A DNA stretch of 64,000 nt from Rhipidocladum racemiflorum (lineage: Eukaryota > Streptophyta > Magnoliopsida > Poales > Poaceae), in assembly GCA_036346355.1 (NCBI GenBank), contig CM070580.1, forward strand, positions 28,563,374 through 28,627,373, given 5' to 3'. The translations under genes were made by a program, and so were the position numbers. Below, one piece after another: positions 36,401 through 45,791 of this stretch. The notes under the pieces are model-generated. The model did not search any database. It was not told the origin of the DNA and was given only the letters and a program-made list of their open reading frames with translations. Every line of letters starts with the position of its first letter. The stretch's first letter is position 1.

Positions 36401-39400
36401 CAGTGCTGGAGACTGACGGTTTATTTGTACGTAGGGCCCTTAATTCGGCCATGAAAGACCTTAATTTGTACTTCCTCTGTTTATTTTTATAAGACGTATT
36501 TTGACTGTTCTCAATGATTAAGATTGTGTTAAAATTAAGAAAGTTATAAGAGAAAATAACTTAGATGCCCCCACTTAATTGTCTTGGAAGTTGAAAGATA
36601 TACTTTGTGTGGGTGGTAATTGACGAAGATTGTCTAAAGCCCATTAATGATTGAGAAATTTTACGGTGGATAACATAGGTAGTAAATAGTGGTAGTAGAA
36701 ATCAAATCTAACCATCCATTCCTCAAGAGTATTGTATTTTAGATTTTTTCTATTCATTTATCAGAGGTATTTTAGACTTTTCCTAATTCGTTCACAGTTT
36801 TGGATTCATCGAATACCTGATGATCTTCAGAGGCTTCTTATCCATTTATCCGCCATTCATCAGGATCACATGATGTGTTTTACCGTAGAGGACAAATAAT
36901 ATGATAGAATTTTTTGACCCTTTTACCTCTTTTGAATTTTACTATCAATACTACAGGTGGTAGTATAACTAGATCTTAATTGATTTCAACCATTAGATTT
37001 AAAGGAATGGACAGCTTATATTGACTTTAATCCACCGTAAAAGAGCTCTTAATGATTATGGTTTTTGAGAAGCCAATCACGTCATTACAAATGCGGTCCA
37101 TGTAACAAAGAGACATTAACCACGGAAGTAAATGCTCAACCAGAATATAGGTCGAGCGAAGCCTGAGTTCTTACCAGGTCGGAAACAAGTCGACCTGGAT
37201 AAACACTTTCAGGTCGGTATAGACGTCTTTAACCACACCAACCTAAGCAAAGTCCAGGTAACTCTTACCTCGACCTAAACTAGGTCAACAAGGAATCTCT
37301 GCGCACGTATTACGTGCAGAAGAAGCTTTTTTCTAATAGGTACAGACAACTGCTTAGAAGTTACCTCAAATGAAACTATATACCAAAATCTTTCAAAGCA
37401 ATCCCCCTTTTTTTTCAAACATCCCTTAAGGATATATTTTTCCTACACTGGTTGAATGCATGTGCTTTGCTATAGATAAAAGAAATATCATATTACCTCA
37501 CCATGTCGAGTCGACATCGTCGTATCAGTCTGCCTGGCTCATGCCCTCAGCTCTGTCTCTGTGCTCTACTGCGCCGTATGCCAATTAGAGCTATGCTTTT
37601 TTTCTTGTTAGAGAATTTTTTGCGAGGTAGAATTAGTTTGTTGTAGTATTATTTTTTTTATGTTTTTTGTTAGATATTTTTTTTAGAGAAGTGGAAGGAG
37701 GAGTTGAGAGGGAGAAGGTACCACCGTTATCATAAGATTATTTTTAAGCAGTAAAGAAATAGTGACCCCAATCCTATGCGATGGGCATAACATTTTGAGC
37801 CAAATTCCATAATTAATACGCATTCCCATTTTACCTGTTGGTCCTCACTTCCTCTCCACCTCAAGACCCTCGCGGGAATGTATGTTGTTACCGTATATAT
37901 CGTTGTGAATATTTAGATTAATCGTATTAGAGCATCTCTAAGAGAGGTCCTAAATATGATCCTAACTTGAATTATAGGGATTTTAGGAGAAAATATCAAC
38001 TTCAGTAAGGGCCCTAAATTGTTAAAATTTAGCAAATTGTTTTAGGACCTCTGGGCGAGTAGCTATATTTAGCAACTCTGTGATTCGGTCCTATCTAATT
38101 AGATGGTAGTTGGGTTTTAGGATCTAATTGCTGGAGTGAACATTTCTTTGGAGCCTTAAATCTAATTAGTTAGGATCCTATATTGAAGTTTAGGGCTCTT
38201 TTTTAGAAATCACTCTTGAAAATGCTCTTAAAGTGATATAGGATTGGCTTTGTGGTGTGGTGGTAAAACACGTGTGTCTACAATAGCAACGGTTAGATCT
38301 TACCTCGGACTTCAATAAAATAGTGTCTATTGGTCGTCAGTTCGATGTGAAAAACACATTTTGACGATTAATTCAAGAAAGGGTGTCTCCCTGCACCAAC
38401 AGCCGGCCAAGGAATTGAGCCAGGACCTTCTATAAATTTATAGACCCCACACTCCATCACCTGGAGCTGAACCAAGCCCCCCTAAGATCATGTCCAATAT
38501 AAAACGCTTACATAAATACTTAAAGAGAGAAAAACAATGCTATATCATGAAGCATCTATTTAAGAGTCAAGACCTCTAACGTAAACATTATTTTTTAGAT
38601 GCTTATATACACATAAGTACCTGCTAAGCATGAATGCTTAATTAAGCATCGATGCTTCAAAATAAGCACCTTATCTATCCTATGCGGCAAGAAAAAAAAT
38701 TATTTTTTTATTACTAAGCATCTTTTTAAACGTCTGCATTGTACGTGGCCTAAAAAGAATATACCCGTTCTAGCAGCGCGTGGTATCCGTTGAATAGATT
38801 AATATGCATGAGCTATTTTTTTCTTTTTCTAGTGTCTCATTCATTAAGATGTGAGGTGTTTTTATGTTTTTTTTTTAAGTTGTATAAATATTAAAGTATG
38901 AATGAAGGGTAGATAGTGATTACTTACCCTTTCATTTATTTTAAAATTTTTGTAGTTTGTATTAGGAGGAAAAGAATAGAAACAATTCTTTTAAGATATA
39001 TTGTCTGTTTCGAAATATTTGCTGTTGTTTCTGCAAATGAACCCTTTTCTGATATGTGAGTAAAATTGTTCAGCAGCCACAGCCACAGGGGCACACGTAC
39101 CAGGACAGCCTGCGACGCTTCGTGCGGCAAGCGGGGATGAAGGCGCGCGTGGCCGCCGAGTTCAAGATCCTCGAGTGCGACGCGCGGATCAGGCAGAGCC
39201 CCGTGCCGGCCTACTGGAATGGCCTCGCTCTCAGCGCCGGCGCGGGCACGTCCAGCTTCCTCCTGCACAGCGGCTACTACCTGCCGCCGCCGTCTCCTCC
39301 GAGCGCCGCCGCGACCCCATCGTTCCAAACACCACGACCGTCGGATGGCCGTGCCGTCGTCGACGTCTGCGAGAAGGCGCCACCGTGGTGCAAGCTGGAG

Positions 39401-39733
39401 ACGGACGAGCTGCTCAAGCTCTTCGTGCTCATGGGCAAGCCCGCGTTCTTGGAGAGAGCCAAGCAGATGTTCGGCGGCACGCGCGGCGAGGAGAGCTCGA
39501 GGGAGGCGCATGCGACCAGAGCTGACGACGACGCGATGGTCGGCGCCACGGCGGCTGCGCCCGGGCAGAAGAGCGGCGCGAGCGAGCCTGCCGCGGCGTT
39601 TGGGCCGTTCGCATCGCCCAAGTTGGTCCCCGGCCGGCTGGGCTTCGGCCAATTTGCCGCCTCTTCTGCCCAGCCGTTTAAACTGAAGCCTTCCACGTCG
39701 AAAGCTTTGGGGAAGAAGAAAGCGCTTGGATGA
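30781..39733 (+). CDS. Single-bromodomain nuclear protein, 531 aa, with a 6.7-kb last intron
   Basis: Coding exons: 30781-30939, 31021-31072, 31158-31221, 31307-31349, 31425-31523, 31720-31788, 31873-32197, 32293-32417, 39074-39733. All borders are GT-AG and the phases fit. The N-terminus (MSGKGKRRSARLLKLGEQKN) is basic. The bromodomain covers about residues 80-178 (IIECILDTLEMRDTHELFAM, PADFATLRQKNKDG, TLEQFENDVYVVFQKAMS). The acetyl-lysine-binding Asn is kept (Asn153), but the preceding, usually Tyr, position is Ile152. A long Lys/Arg-rich region and a conserved-looking C-terminal block follow (YQDSLRRFVRQAGMKARVAA). Such proteins bind acetylated histones. A further in-frame exon at 29979-30017 (ATG at 29979, donor at 30018) joined to an acceptor at 30730 would add 30 residues. 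I keep the Met at 30781 because its downstream sequence looks like a usual N-terminus. Confidence 0.85.
31549..31627 (+). repeat. (CT)n microsatellite in a bromodomain-gene intron
   Basis: About 39 CT units with two early interruptions (CCT), within the 31524-31719 intron. Confidence 0.95.
32935..33482. repeat. Foldback element bordered by microsatellites
   Basis: A palindrome with arms of about 185 bp spans about 33010-33411. Its left arm starts GATAGCTAGTGTACTATCGA and its right arm is the complement, around an unpaired centre of about 40 bp. Outside lie (GA)n at 32995-33010 and (CT)n at 33413-33436, which are themselves complementary. Beyond these are (ATT)n at 32935-32987 and (TA)n at 33437-33482. 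The layout recalls rice elements that insert in TA microsatellites (Micron type), but I cannot confirm identity. It lies in the last intron of the bromodomain gene. Confidence 0.75.
33593..34086. mobile_element. Mutator-type MITE, 494 bp
   Basis: The inverted ends start GAATTTTTTTAAATAATACT on both strands and continue for about 180 bp with mismatches. The direct repeat GTGCCTTGGT (33583-33592 and 34087-34096) gives a 9-10-bp duplication. The interior is dense in CGAAAATAGCTATTTTCGCC-like words in both orientations. It lies in the last intron of the bromodomain gene. Confidence 0.85.
34097..35278. other. Intron stretch with a degraded repeat
   Basis: A GC-rich block at 34280-34545 has no recognisable family motif. 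At 34655-34810 GAGGCGGAGCTAGTC and GGCTGACTCCACCC form loose inverted ends around A/T-rich DNA, like the repeat near 29358-29530. Nothing else was recognised. Confidence 0.45.
35669..35780 (+). pseudogene. Cytochrome P450 fragment inside the Pack-MULE
   Basis: In the frame of a 100-codon ORF starting at 35609, the sequence reads SPDAKRFRPERFLPGGEGAD, then VDLTCAGRRICPS. These are the PERF motif and the start of the heme-binding loop of plant P450s. The Phe-rich part between them is shortened and the heme-ligand Cys is the C of RRICP, after which the homology stops. It is a fragment without function as an enzyme. Confidence 0.75.
35804..35926 (+). pseudogene. EF-hand (calmodulin-like) fragment inside the Pack-MULE
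   Basis: The sequence DAVKEDLRHAFRVVDTDGNG continues with TISAAELVRVLHGLGD. It contains a complete EF-hand loop (Asp1, Asp3, Asn5, Glu12) followed by its F helix, as in plant calmodulin-like proteins. It is in a different frame from the P450 piece upstream, so the two are adjacent but not fused in translation. Confidence 0.75.
36471..37128. mobile_element. Stowaway-like MITE split by a Mutator MITE
   Basis: The left end CTTCCTCTGTTTATTTTTAT and the complement of the right end (CTTCCGTGGTTAATGTC) are flanked by TA at 36469-36470 and 37129-37130. Removing the insert at 36653-37048 and one duplication leaves about 253 bp, a normal Stowaway length. Confidence 0.7.
36653..37048. mobile_element. 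Mutator-type MITE nested in the Stowaway
   Basis: The ends GAGAAATTTTACGGTGGAT and, on the complement, GAGCTCTTTTACGGTGGAT are flanked by a perfect 9-bp duplication TTAATGATT (36644-36652 and 37049-37057). The element is 396 bp long and has no coding content. Confidence 0.85.
37131..37929. other. Intron stretch without recognised content
   Basis: A/T-rich DNA inside the last bromodomain-gene intron. A short CAGGTCGG/CGACCTGG region near 37170-37280 has local inverted repeats. No gene. Confidence 0.45.
37930..38227. mobile_element. Tourist-like (PIF/Harbinger) MITE, 298 bp
   Basis: The ends GAGCATCTCTAAGAG and the complement GAGCATTTTCAAGAG are flanked by TTA (37927-37929 and 38228-38230), the target duplication of PIF/Harbinger MITEs. 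The interior has the TTTAGGATC/GATCCTA words usual in this group. Confidence 0.8.
38231..39073. other. End of the last bromodomain-gene intron
   Basis: Near 38248-38320 the words TGGTGTGGTGGTAAAA and GGTTAGATCTTACC resemble polymerase III boxes, but no flanking duplication was found. Near 38490-38755 are repeats of AAGCATC(G/T)ATGCTT. The splice acceptor TTGTTCAG ends at 39073. Confidence 0.45.
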
Positions 39734-42045
39734 GGAAGAGAGTTGCAGCTCCATCAGTGGATCCGTGGATTAGTTTTTTTGTGTTATCTTGAGGCTTGAC
39801 TACATTCTGCCGGGAAGATTTTTTTGTCCTTGACTACATCATTCTATTGGGACGAACTACAGAATATTTGGATGATTAAATTCTCTTATTTTTAATTTGA
39901 AATGGGTTATATGCTTACTGCTCCCTCTGGACGCAAATAGTTATCGTTTTACATGTTGATACGGTCTCTAAAATATAACTTTGATCACTAATTTCTATTA
40001 TAATACTAGTAAGTTGCCCGTGCGTTGCAACGGATTTCAAAAAGGATGATACATATTATCAAAACATAATACCAAGCCGTACAATAAACATTAATTTTTC
40101 TTACACATATCACGCGAATTACATAAAAGCACGGTGGTTGACATCGTTAAAAACTGTACAACCAATATTCCTAAAAGAATGATCAATGTTGAAGTGCTAC
40201 GTTGCAACAGATTTCAAATATGCAATGATACAAGTGCTACCTTGTAACCGATTTTAAATGTGCAATGACACAGCGGATTTCAAGTGCTACATTATGTCCT
40301 TATCAAAAGGACAAAAAGATATCTCCACATTTACTACTCATATAAATTGTCACTTCTCAGGCACCACAATTCAACAGTAGACTAAACAAAAATCCAATGA
40401 TAAAATACACTACATGTTTAGTTATTGTTCGGGCATTGTTGCCTACACCAAAAGAATGCATGATCCAGATCAGCACACCATCCTTGTGGGATGACTGTGT
40501 ATCTACATTCTCTATCTCTATCAAACTGCTAGTGAAGTCCGTAGACAAAATTTGTTCATTGATAGCCTGGTCAAGCACAGAAAACAAATCAATACAGTCG
40601 ATCTAAGTATATATATATCATAAATGAGTTGTACGAACAAAGCGATATGACCTTGCTTAATTGATTACATATATCTTAACTAATAGAATGAGAAAAGTGC
40701 TGGAAAACTCTACTACCCTGTACATGGCACATAATCTCACAGCGCATGACATTACATGATTGTACATGAATGCAAAATAATAAGATGGCCTAATGACCAT
40801 ATTGCCATATAGGCATGCCCAACTTTTGTACGGGATCAAATGAGTATGGCACCTTTATATCTGAAAGCAAGAGCTAAAGATACTCCTAACAAAAGGATGT
40901 AAGCTATCTATGTTGTTTGGGAGTCTTTTGAATCTTAGCAAGGGACAAAGTATTATACCTCAATGAACCCTTAGGCAGCGCAACTTGATTTGTTACCGAC
41001 ATAGGTGTGGTCTGAGGATTCTAATCATTCAACTGGTATTGGAAAAAAAGAGGCAAGGTGAGCACATGTAAATAAGAGCAAGAATAATAAATAATAAGAA
41101 TGAATTGTCTGTGGGAAAAAAATATGTAGGTTCTAGTATATGATATCTGCTTGATCTGAGACTTAGGTTTCTGTATTGCCAAAAAAACTGGTAAGAAGCA
41201 GCGACAAGATGCTATTGTGATGTATGGTGCAGCAGACTTACAATGATCAGAGTTCAGTACTGCACTATTATATCATATCATATCTGCTTGATCTGCAGAC
41301 CGTAACCTTCTTATGATGTGTAGTGCAGCAAAGCAAAGAAGTAATATGGGATCAGCTATAACCTATGGTATACATAGTGGTGTTTGCAAGCAGCATGGGC
41401 AGATGATAGTACACAATACAAAGTTCAGTTTTGTTTTTTGCAATGTACAAAATCCTTAGAAAACAAGCATGCGATTTCAGAGACCCAGCAAAAAAGAGAG
41501 ATAAGTTTAAACAACAAAAAAGAGAGATTGTGGACTGGGAATTTTGTATGATTGCAGCACTATTGCACTACCACATTGGACCATAGTTACCGGATTCGCT
41601 GTGAAAGCCCGCGAATCGTGAACGGAATTCGTCAAACCTGAACTGATTTAGGGTACAAGGTTTGTGTTCGCAATGAAAATTTGAAGAAAAAGTGGCGAAC
41701 CGCGAACCTGAATCTCATTTACCAAGACTCGGATGTGCCGTGTTTTTGGTAACTCAGAGATATACCATATAACGTAGTGCTGTTGGACAGTCCAATACAA
41801 AGATGCGCATTTCCTGAATGGAACTACGGAATTTAACCTACAGATTTTGCTATAGCACTAAATAACTACATGCTACAGGAAGATGATGTTTGGGAATAAT
41901 AATGGTTACTGGATTTTAGGATGATTTCCATATGACAGTGTACATGTTCATTGCTTAATGGATACATTTGCAGTCAGATTACAGAATCACTTAGTCCAGC
42001 ATTTTGTCTCCAGAATCACGTAAATGAGAGAGCATTCAGACCTGC

Positions 42046-42441
42046 ACAGCTGCACTTGATCAGTTCTGTGGGACAAACCAGGAAGGAGACGGCCACTCCG
42101 GCGCCAGCACCGGCAACAACCTGCTGGTTGACGGTGAGCGGCGAGCCGGGCTCCGACCGTAGCACGGCCTCCATCTGCCCCCTGACGGTGAAAAGGATGG
42201 CGTTCAAGGCGGCGACCGTGGCCAGGGGGGCTCCCATCCACTTGTACAGCCCCCTGGGGCCTTCAGCTGCAAGTGTTTGCTTGACAGCGTCCACGGCGCC
42301 TGCGAACTTTGGGGGCTGCCCGGGAGGCGGCGTCGGCTGGCTCTGCAGCTTCACCTTGATGGTGTCGAACGGGTGGCCGACAATCAGCTGCGCCGTGCCT
42401 CCCACTGTGCCGGCGGTCAGGTCCTTGGCGACGTCAGCCAT
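42046..42441 (-). pseudogene. Captured mitochondrial carnitine/acylcarnitine-type carrier fragment
   Basis: From the ATG at 42441 the minus strand encodes MADVAKDLTAGTVGGTAQLI and VGHPFDTIKVKLQSQP (first carrier signature P-x-D-x-x-K). It continues with FAGAVDAVKQTLAAEGPRGL and YKWMGAPLATVAALNA, then a second repeat up to FLVCPTELIKC. It resembles the plant carrier BOU. Only about 1.3 of the three carrier repeats are present, and homology stops at a splice-like TGCAG/GT sequence. An acceptor-like TCATCGCAG precedes the ATG. Intron borders therefore seem to have been retained, which points to capture of genomic DNA. It is not a functional carrier. Confidence 0.85.
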
Positions 42442-42799
42442 CTGCGATGACAGTGCAGCTAGTTCATTGAAATTTGGAGTTCATTGAAATTTTTCGACAA
42501 TACAAAAAAAAGTGCGTAGGTTGAGACGGAGGGCTCGTGGCTCCGGCGAGCAGCGGCGCCATGAGGCGGCGCGTAGGCGGAGGAGAGGGAGGAGGCGTTG
42601 CGGTGGGCGGCGAGGCGCGCATGGCCTCGCGGGCGAGGGAGTCCCGCGGCGGCGAGGTCGGGCCCACAGACGGCGCGTGGTGGTGCTCGAAGGACGGCGA
42701 TCGCGTCTGCGACTGCGGCTTTCGGCGGTAGGCCATCGCGGTCGCGGCAGCGGCATGGTGGGTTCCGACGGGGTCGCGGGTGAGAGGTCGCGGCCGCCG

Positions 42800-42900
42800 C
42801 GCCAAAGCGCGGTGAGGAGCGCGTTCCAGGAGACGACGTCGCGGAGCGGCATGGTATCGAACACCCGGAGTGCGGCCCACAGGTCGCCGGCGCAGCATAG
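42800..42900 (-). pseudogene. Captured PPR-protein fragment
   Basis: The minus strand reads LCCAGDLWAALRVFDTMPLR, then DVVSWNALLTAL. This is a typical PLS-type pentatricopeptide unit (ARRVFDEMPxRDVVSWNALI pattern). Neighbouring frames downstream are Arg/Pro-rich without further repeats, so only about one repeat was taken up. Confidence 0.75.
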
Positions 42901-42929
42901 TCTAGGGAGTCTCGGGACTCGGCGCCTCC

Positions 42930-43146
42930 ATGGCCTCCTTACGCGCTGCCACCTTCGGTGCCTGCGCCTTCTCGCTCGCGCGCCGCCGCGCCCGGTCGAT
43001 GCCGCTCCTCAAAGGGCCAGATCGCCGCGCCGTCGTCGCCTGGCCGTCTCCGGCCTCCGCGACGCCATCAACTCGGCCTTCACCTTCAGCTTCTCCCTCG
43101 CGCTTGGCGGCGACCGCGCCATGTCTTCCACCATCGGTGCCCACAG
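42930..43146 (+). pseudogene. Captured first exon with an organelle-presequence-like N-terminus
   Basis: On the strand opposite to the carrier and PPR pieces, an ATG at 42930 opens MASLRAATFGACAFSLARRR and continues Arg/Ser/Pro-rich to a donor-like CCCACAG/GTGGGT at 43146/43147. The composition resembles a mitochondrial presequence exon. The source gene was not recognised. Confidence 0.45.
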
Positions 43147-43753
43147 GTGGGTGAGGTCGGGGGGTGACATTGGCGAAGAAGGACAACGGGCCTAGGGTGA
43201 CGGTTCTAGGGAGGAGGCACGATAAGGAAGGAGATCGTGGGGGGAGACGACGGGAGGAGCTGAATAGGTCGAGATGGTGGAGAGGAGGCACGATAAGGAT
43301 GGGTTGAATAGGTTGAGGTGGGCCGGACCGGTGTGGACGATCCACAAGGCAGGGTAAACTCTTTTGTTGACTGGAACTGGCTTGTGAAATGAACTGGCCA
43401 ACGCTTCGTTTCTTGCGTGCAATTAAACAGGGCAATTTACCACTGTGTTTCATTTCAAAATGACTGGAAGCGGGAAGACACCATCAATCAGTAGAAGGTA
43501 GAACAAGTGGGGCTGACAAGTGGACCCCGCGTAGAATGAACCACTGCCACCAACTCTTGCTTTAGAATAGTAGAGATATTTATAAAACCTATAAATTTAT
43601 AATATTGTGAAAGTACTTTTCGAGTTAAATCTATACATGTGATTTTAATATATCTAATTTAAATATTTAAAAGATATTAACTGCATTTATATCCAAGACA
43701 ATAGCTAACCGGAGCCCGGAGGGAGTATATGCTAACCGATGGCAAAGCATTAA

Positions 43754-44034
43754 GGCCCCGTTTGGCAACTTGGAACCGAGGTGTTTCTACTAGAATCTGA
43801 GAGAAACCCTGCCAAACGGGCTAAAACTCGGAACGATTCTCCTCGGAACGTTTCTTCTTTTTTCACGCCGTGGCTGAATCACCCTCAACCCCGTTTCTAC
43901 TAGTTTCTAGTAGAATCTGGAACCGTACCAAACGGTTTGCAGAAAGTGATTATGATTCTACCTGAAATGTTTCTACCAAGAATCTGGAACCGTTTCCATT
44001 TCTACTAGAATCTCGAACCGTACCAAACGTGGCC
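43754..44034. mobile_element. MITE with TAA target duplication, 281 bp
   Basis: The ends GGCCCCGTTTGGCAAC and the complement GGCCACGTTTGGTACG are flanked by TAA (43751-43753 and 44035-44037), as in PIF/Harbinger MITEs. The inside repeats TTTCTACTAGAATCTGGAAC about four times. Confidence 0.75.
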
Positions 44035-44153
44035 TAAGTCACGATGGAAGCAGCAAATTATGAAATGTAGGCAAGTTACAAACGTGACAAATCACACATC
44101 ACAGCCCTTGAGAACTCAATTCTGGTACTATAGGCCTATTTGGGGCCATAGGT

Positions 44154-45742
44154 TGAAAGTGCATCTAGGCCCCTAAATTGGTTTTGGTTGATTAATGACA
44201 AACGATTAAAAAGGACTAATGTCTTCAATGAGCTTGTGGACAGGTAAAAGATTGAATGAGAGATCTTCTACATGCGAAGGACACCCTCAAACGAATTCAA
44301 GCGAGTAAAACGGCTTTGTAATCCTTTTTCTCTGTGCTTTGTGTCGTAGGAATGCCGTACTATTAAGAGGGATGCATCGTAGATGATCTAGGGTAGTCTC
44401 TATGCTCAGATGAATGTTACTTTAAATCTTTTTGAGACCCTAAGTCATCGCGCATGCACCGGAATGTGTTTTTATCTAAGTTCAAGTCGGACATTCCGAT
44501 ATTACATCGGAAGTTCCGATGTGACCGGACGTTCCGATGTGCATGCTTGCTTCAGTCCGATGCGTAGAAGATGTATCGGAAGTTCCGATATTTACGATCG
44601 GAAGTTCCGATACGTTGTAAAGCCTTCTAGGGTGCTCTCTGTAAAGATCGGAAGTTCCGATATTTGTCATCGGAAGTTCCGATGTGTTCAAATCGAAAAA
44701 AAGGGAGCTCTCTGGAATTATCGGACACTCCGATATATTCGATCGGACATTCCGATATTGGTATCGGAAGTTCCGATGTATATATCGGACAGTCCGATAT
44801 GGACTTAGAAGCATTTTGCCAAGGGCTTTTCTGGGAACATCGGAAGTTCCGATGTTGACATCGGAAGTTCCGATGCATCTTGTGTAACAGCTAAAGTGCG
44901 CTCGAGTTCTGATTATTTGTACATATCGGACATTCCGATGTTGATATCGGAAGTTCCGATATGCAGCTGAGTGGGAGTATAACGGCTAGTTTTTGCAAGA
45001 AACTATAAATACCCCACCCCTCTCTCATTTGAGGGTTACACACTCTATCTGGCAGAACTCTAGTGCACCTTGAGCCCTCTCTAGTCTACTTTTGAGCCCT
45101 CCTCTTTGATCTTAGGGATCATCCAAGGAGTGAGGACTAGAAGTGAGATTTGGAGCTAGAGTGAAAAGCAAGTGTCTTCCATCTTGAGCATTAGAGTGTT
45201 CCTCCAAGATCGATCAACGTGCATTTGTTACTCTTGGAGGTTGAAGGACTCTTAGACGGCTGGCGTCGATCCACGAGCTCCCAAGGATTGTGGGTTGCCG
45301 TGAGAAGTTTGTAAAGGCCGGCTCCGCCTCCAAAGGAAAGGAACCAAATAGTGGAACCAAGCCTCAAGTGTGACCGAGGTTTGGGAGGAAAGGGTTGGAA
45401 GAGACCCGGCTCTTTGGAGCCTCCTCAACGGAGACGTAGGATTCCCTCAAGAATCCGAACTCCGGGATCAATTCCGTGTCTCCATTTTCACTTTGCTTTA
45501 ACTTGTCTCATTATCGTTTTGATCCAACCTTCTTATATTGTCTCTTAAGTTCATTACTTTCAGTTGGTAATTGTCCGGGTCAAAAGTCGATCGGACATTC
45601 CGAACTGGTATCGGAAGTTCCGATTACATCGGAAGTTCCGATCCAACACCGGAAGTTCCGATACTCTTTCCGCTGCGACAAATTTAGTTTAAATTTTGAA
45701 CTGCCTATTCACCCCCCTCTAGGCAACTTTCTCATCTTTTCA
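44154..45742 (+). repeat. 5' LTR of the Copia element
   Basis: It contains 19 copies of the palindrome ATCGGA-N3-TCCGAT (44488-44960 and 45588-45662) and a TATA box, CTATAAATACC, at 45003-45013. Transcription should start about 30 bases downstream of the TATA box. Confidence 0.92.
45004..45010 (+). promoter_or_regulatory. TATA box of the 5' LTR
   Basis: TATAAAT, followed by the C-rich CCCCACCCCTCTCTC. The same box is at 54873-54879 in the 3' LTR. Confidence 0.75.
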
Positions 45743-45744
45743 AT

Positions 45745-45757
45745 TGGTATCAGGGCC
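45745..45757 (+). promoter_or_regulatory. Primer-binding site of the Copia element
   Basis: TGGTATCAGGGCC starts two bases after the 5' LTR and is complementary to the 3' end of an initiator Met-tRNA. Confidence 0.8.
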
Positions 45758-45791
45758 GAACCTTCTCGAAGGCCTAACCGCTTGAAGGAAC

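Larger units (their letters stand above)
40006..43576 (-). mobile_element. Helitron with captured gene fragments, 3571 bp
   Basis: On the minus strand the element starts TCTCTACTATTCTAAAGCAA and ends CGTTGCAACGCACGGGCAAC then TTACTAG, inserted between A (43577) and T (40005). The 3' end holds a GTTGC/GCAAC stem. There is no Rep/helicase, so it is non-autonomous. The half nearest its 5' end carries GC-rich fragments of at least three genes; the rest is A/T-rich. The boundaries are supported twice: by the shared ends of the copy at 14353-14644, and by the interrupted Stowaway. Confidence 0.87.
39918..43725. mobile_element. Stowaway MITE split by the large Helitron
   Basis: The left part (39918-40005, starting CTGCTCCCTCTGG) and the right part (43577-43725, ending CCGGAGCCCGGAGGGAG) have complementary ends and TA at both borders (39916-39917 and 43726-43727). 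Together they make about 237 bp of a Stowaway-type element. The break is exactly between A and T, the Helitron target. Confidence 0.75.

Noticed and set aside
38248..38330. tRNA gene or SINE
   Set aside because: There are weak A- and B-box-like words only. No cloverleaf could be drawn and no flanking duplication or A-tail was found.
38936..39754. 272-codon minus-strand ORF
   Set aside because: It is antisense to the GC-rich last exon of the bromodomain gene, whose plus-strand frame has good splice borders and fits the phase of the preceding exon.
44410..44887. Overlapping ORFs with repeated SSDV, KFRY or SEVPM words
   Set aside because: They are translations of the palindrome array in the LTR in several frames; the repeats are a DNA property, not a protein one. 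The same holds for 54278-54839.
44488..44960. LTR palindromes as heat-shock elements
   Set aside because: GAA and TTC are separated by one base in GGAAGTTCC, whereas a heat-shock element needs two, and units are not spaced in 5-bp steps.
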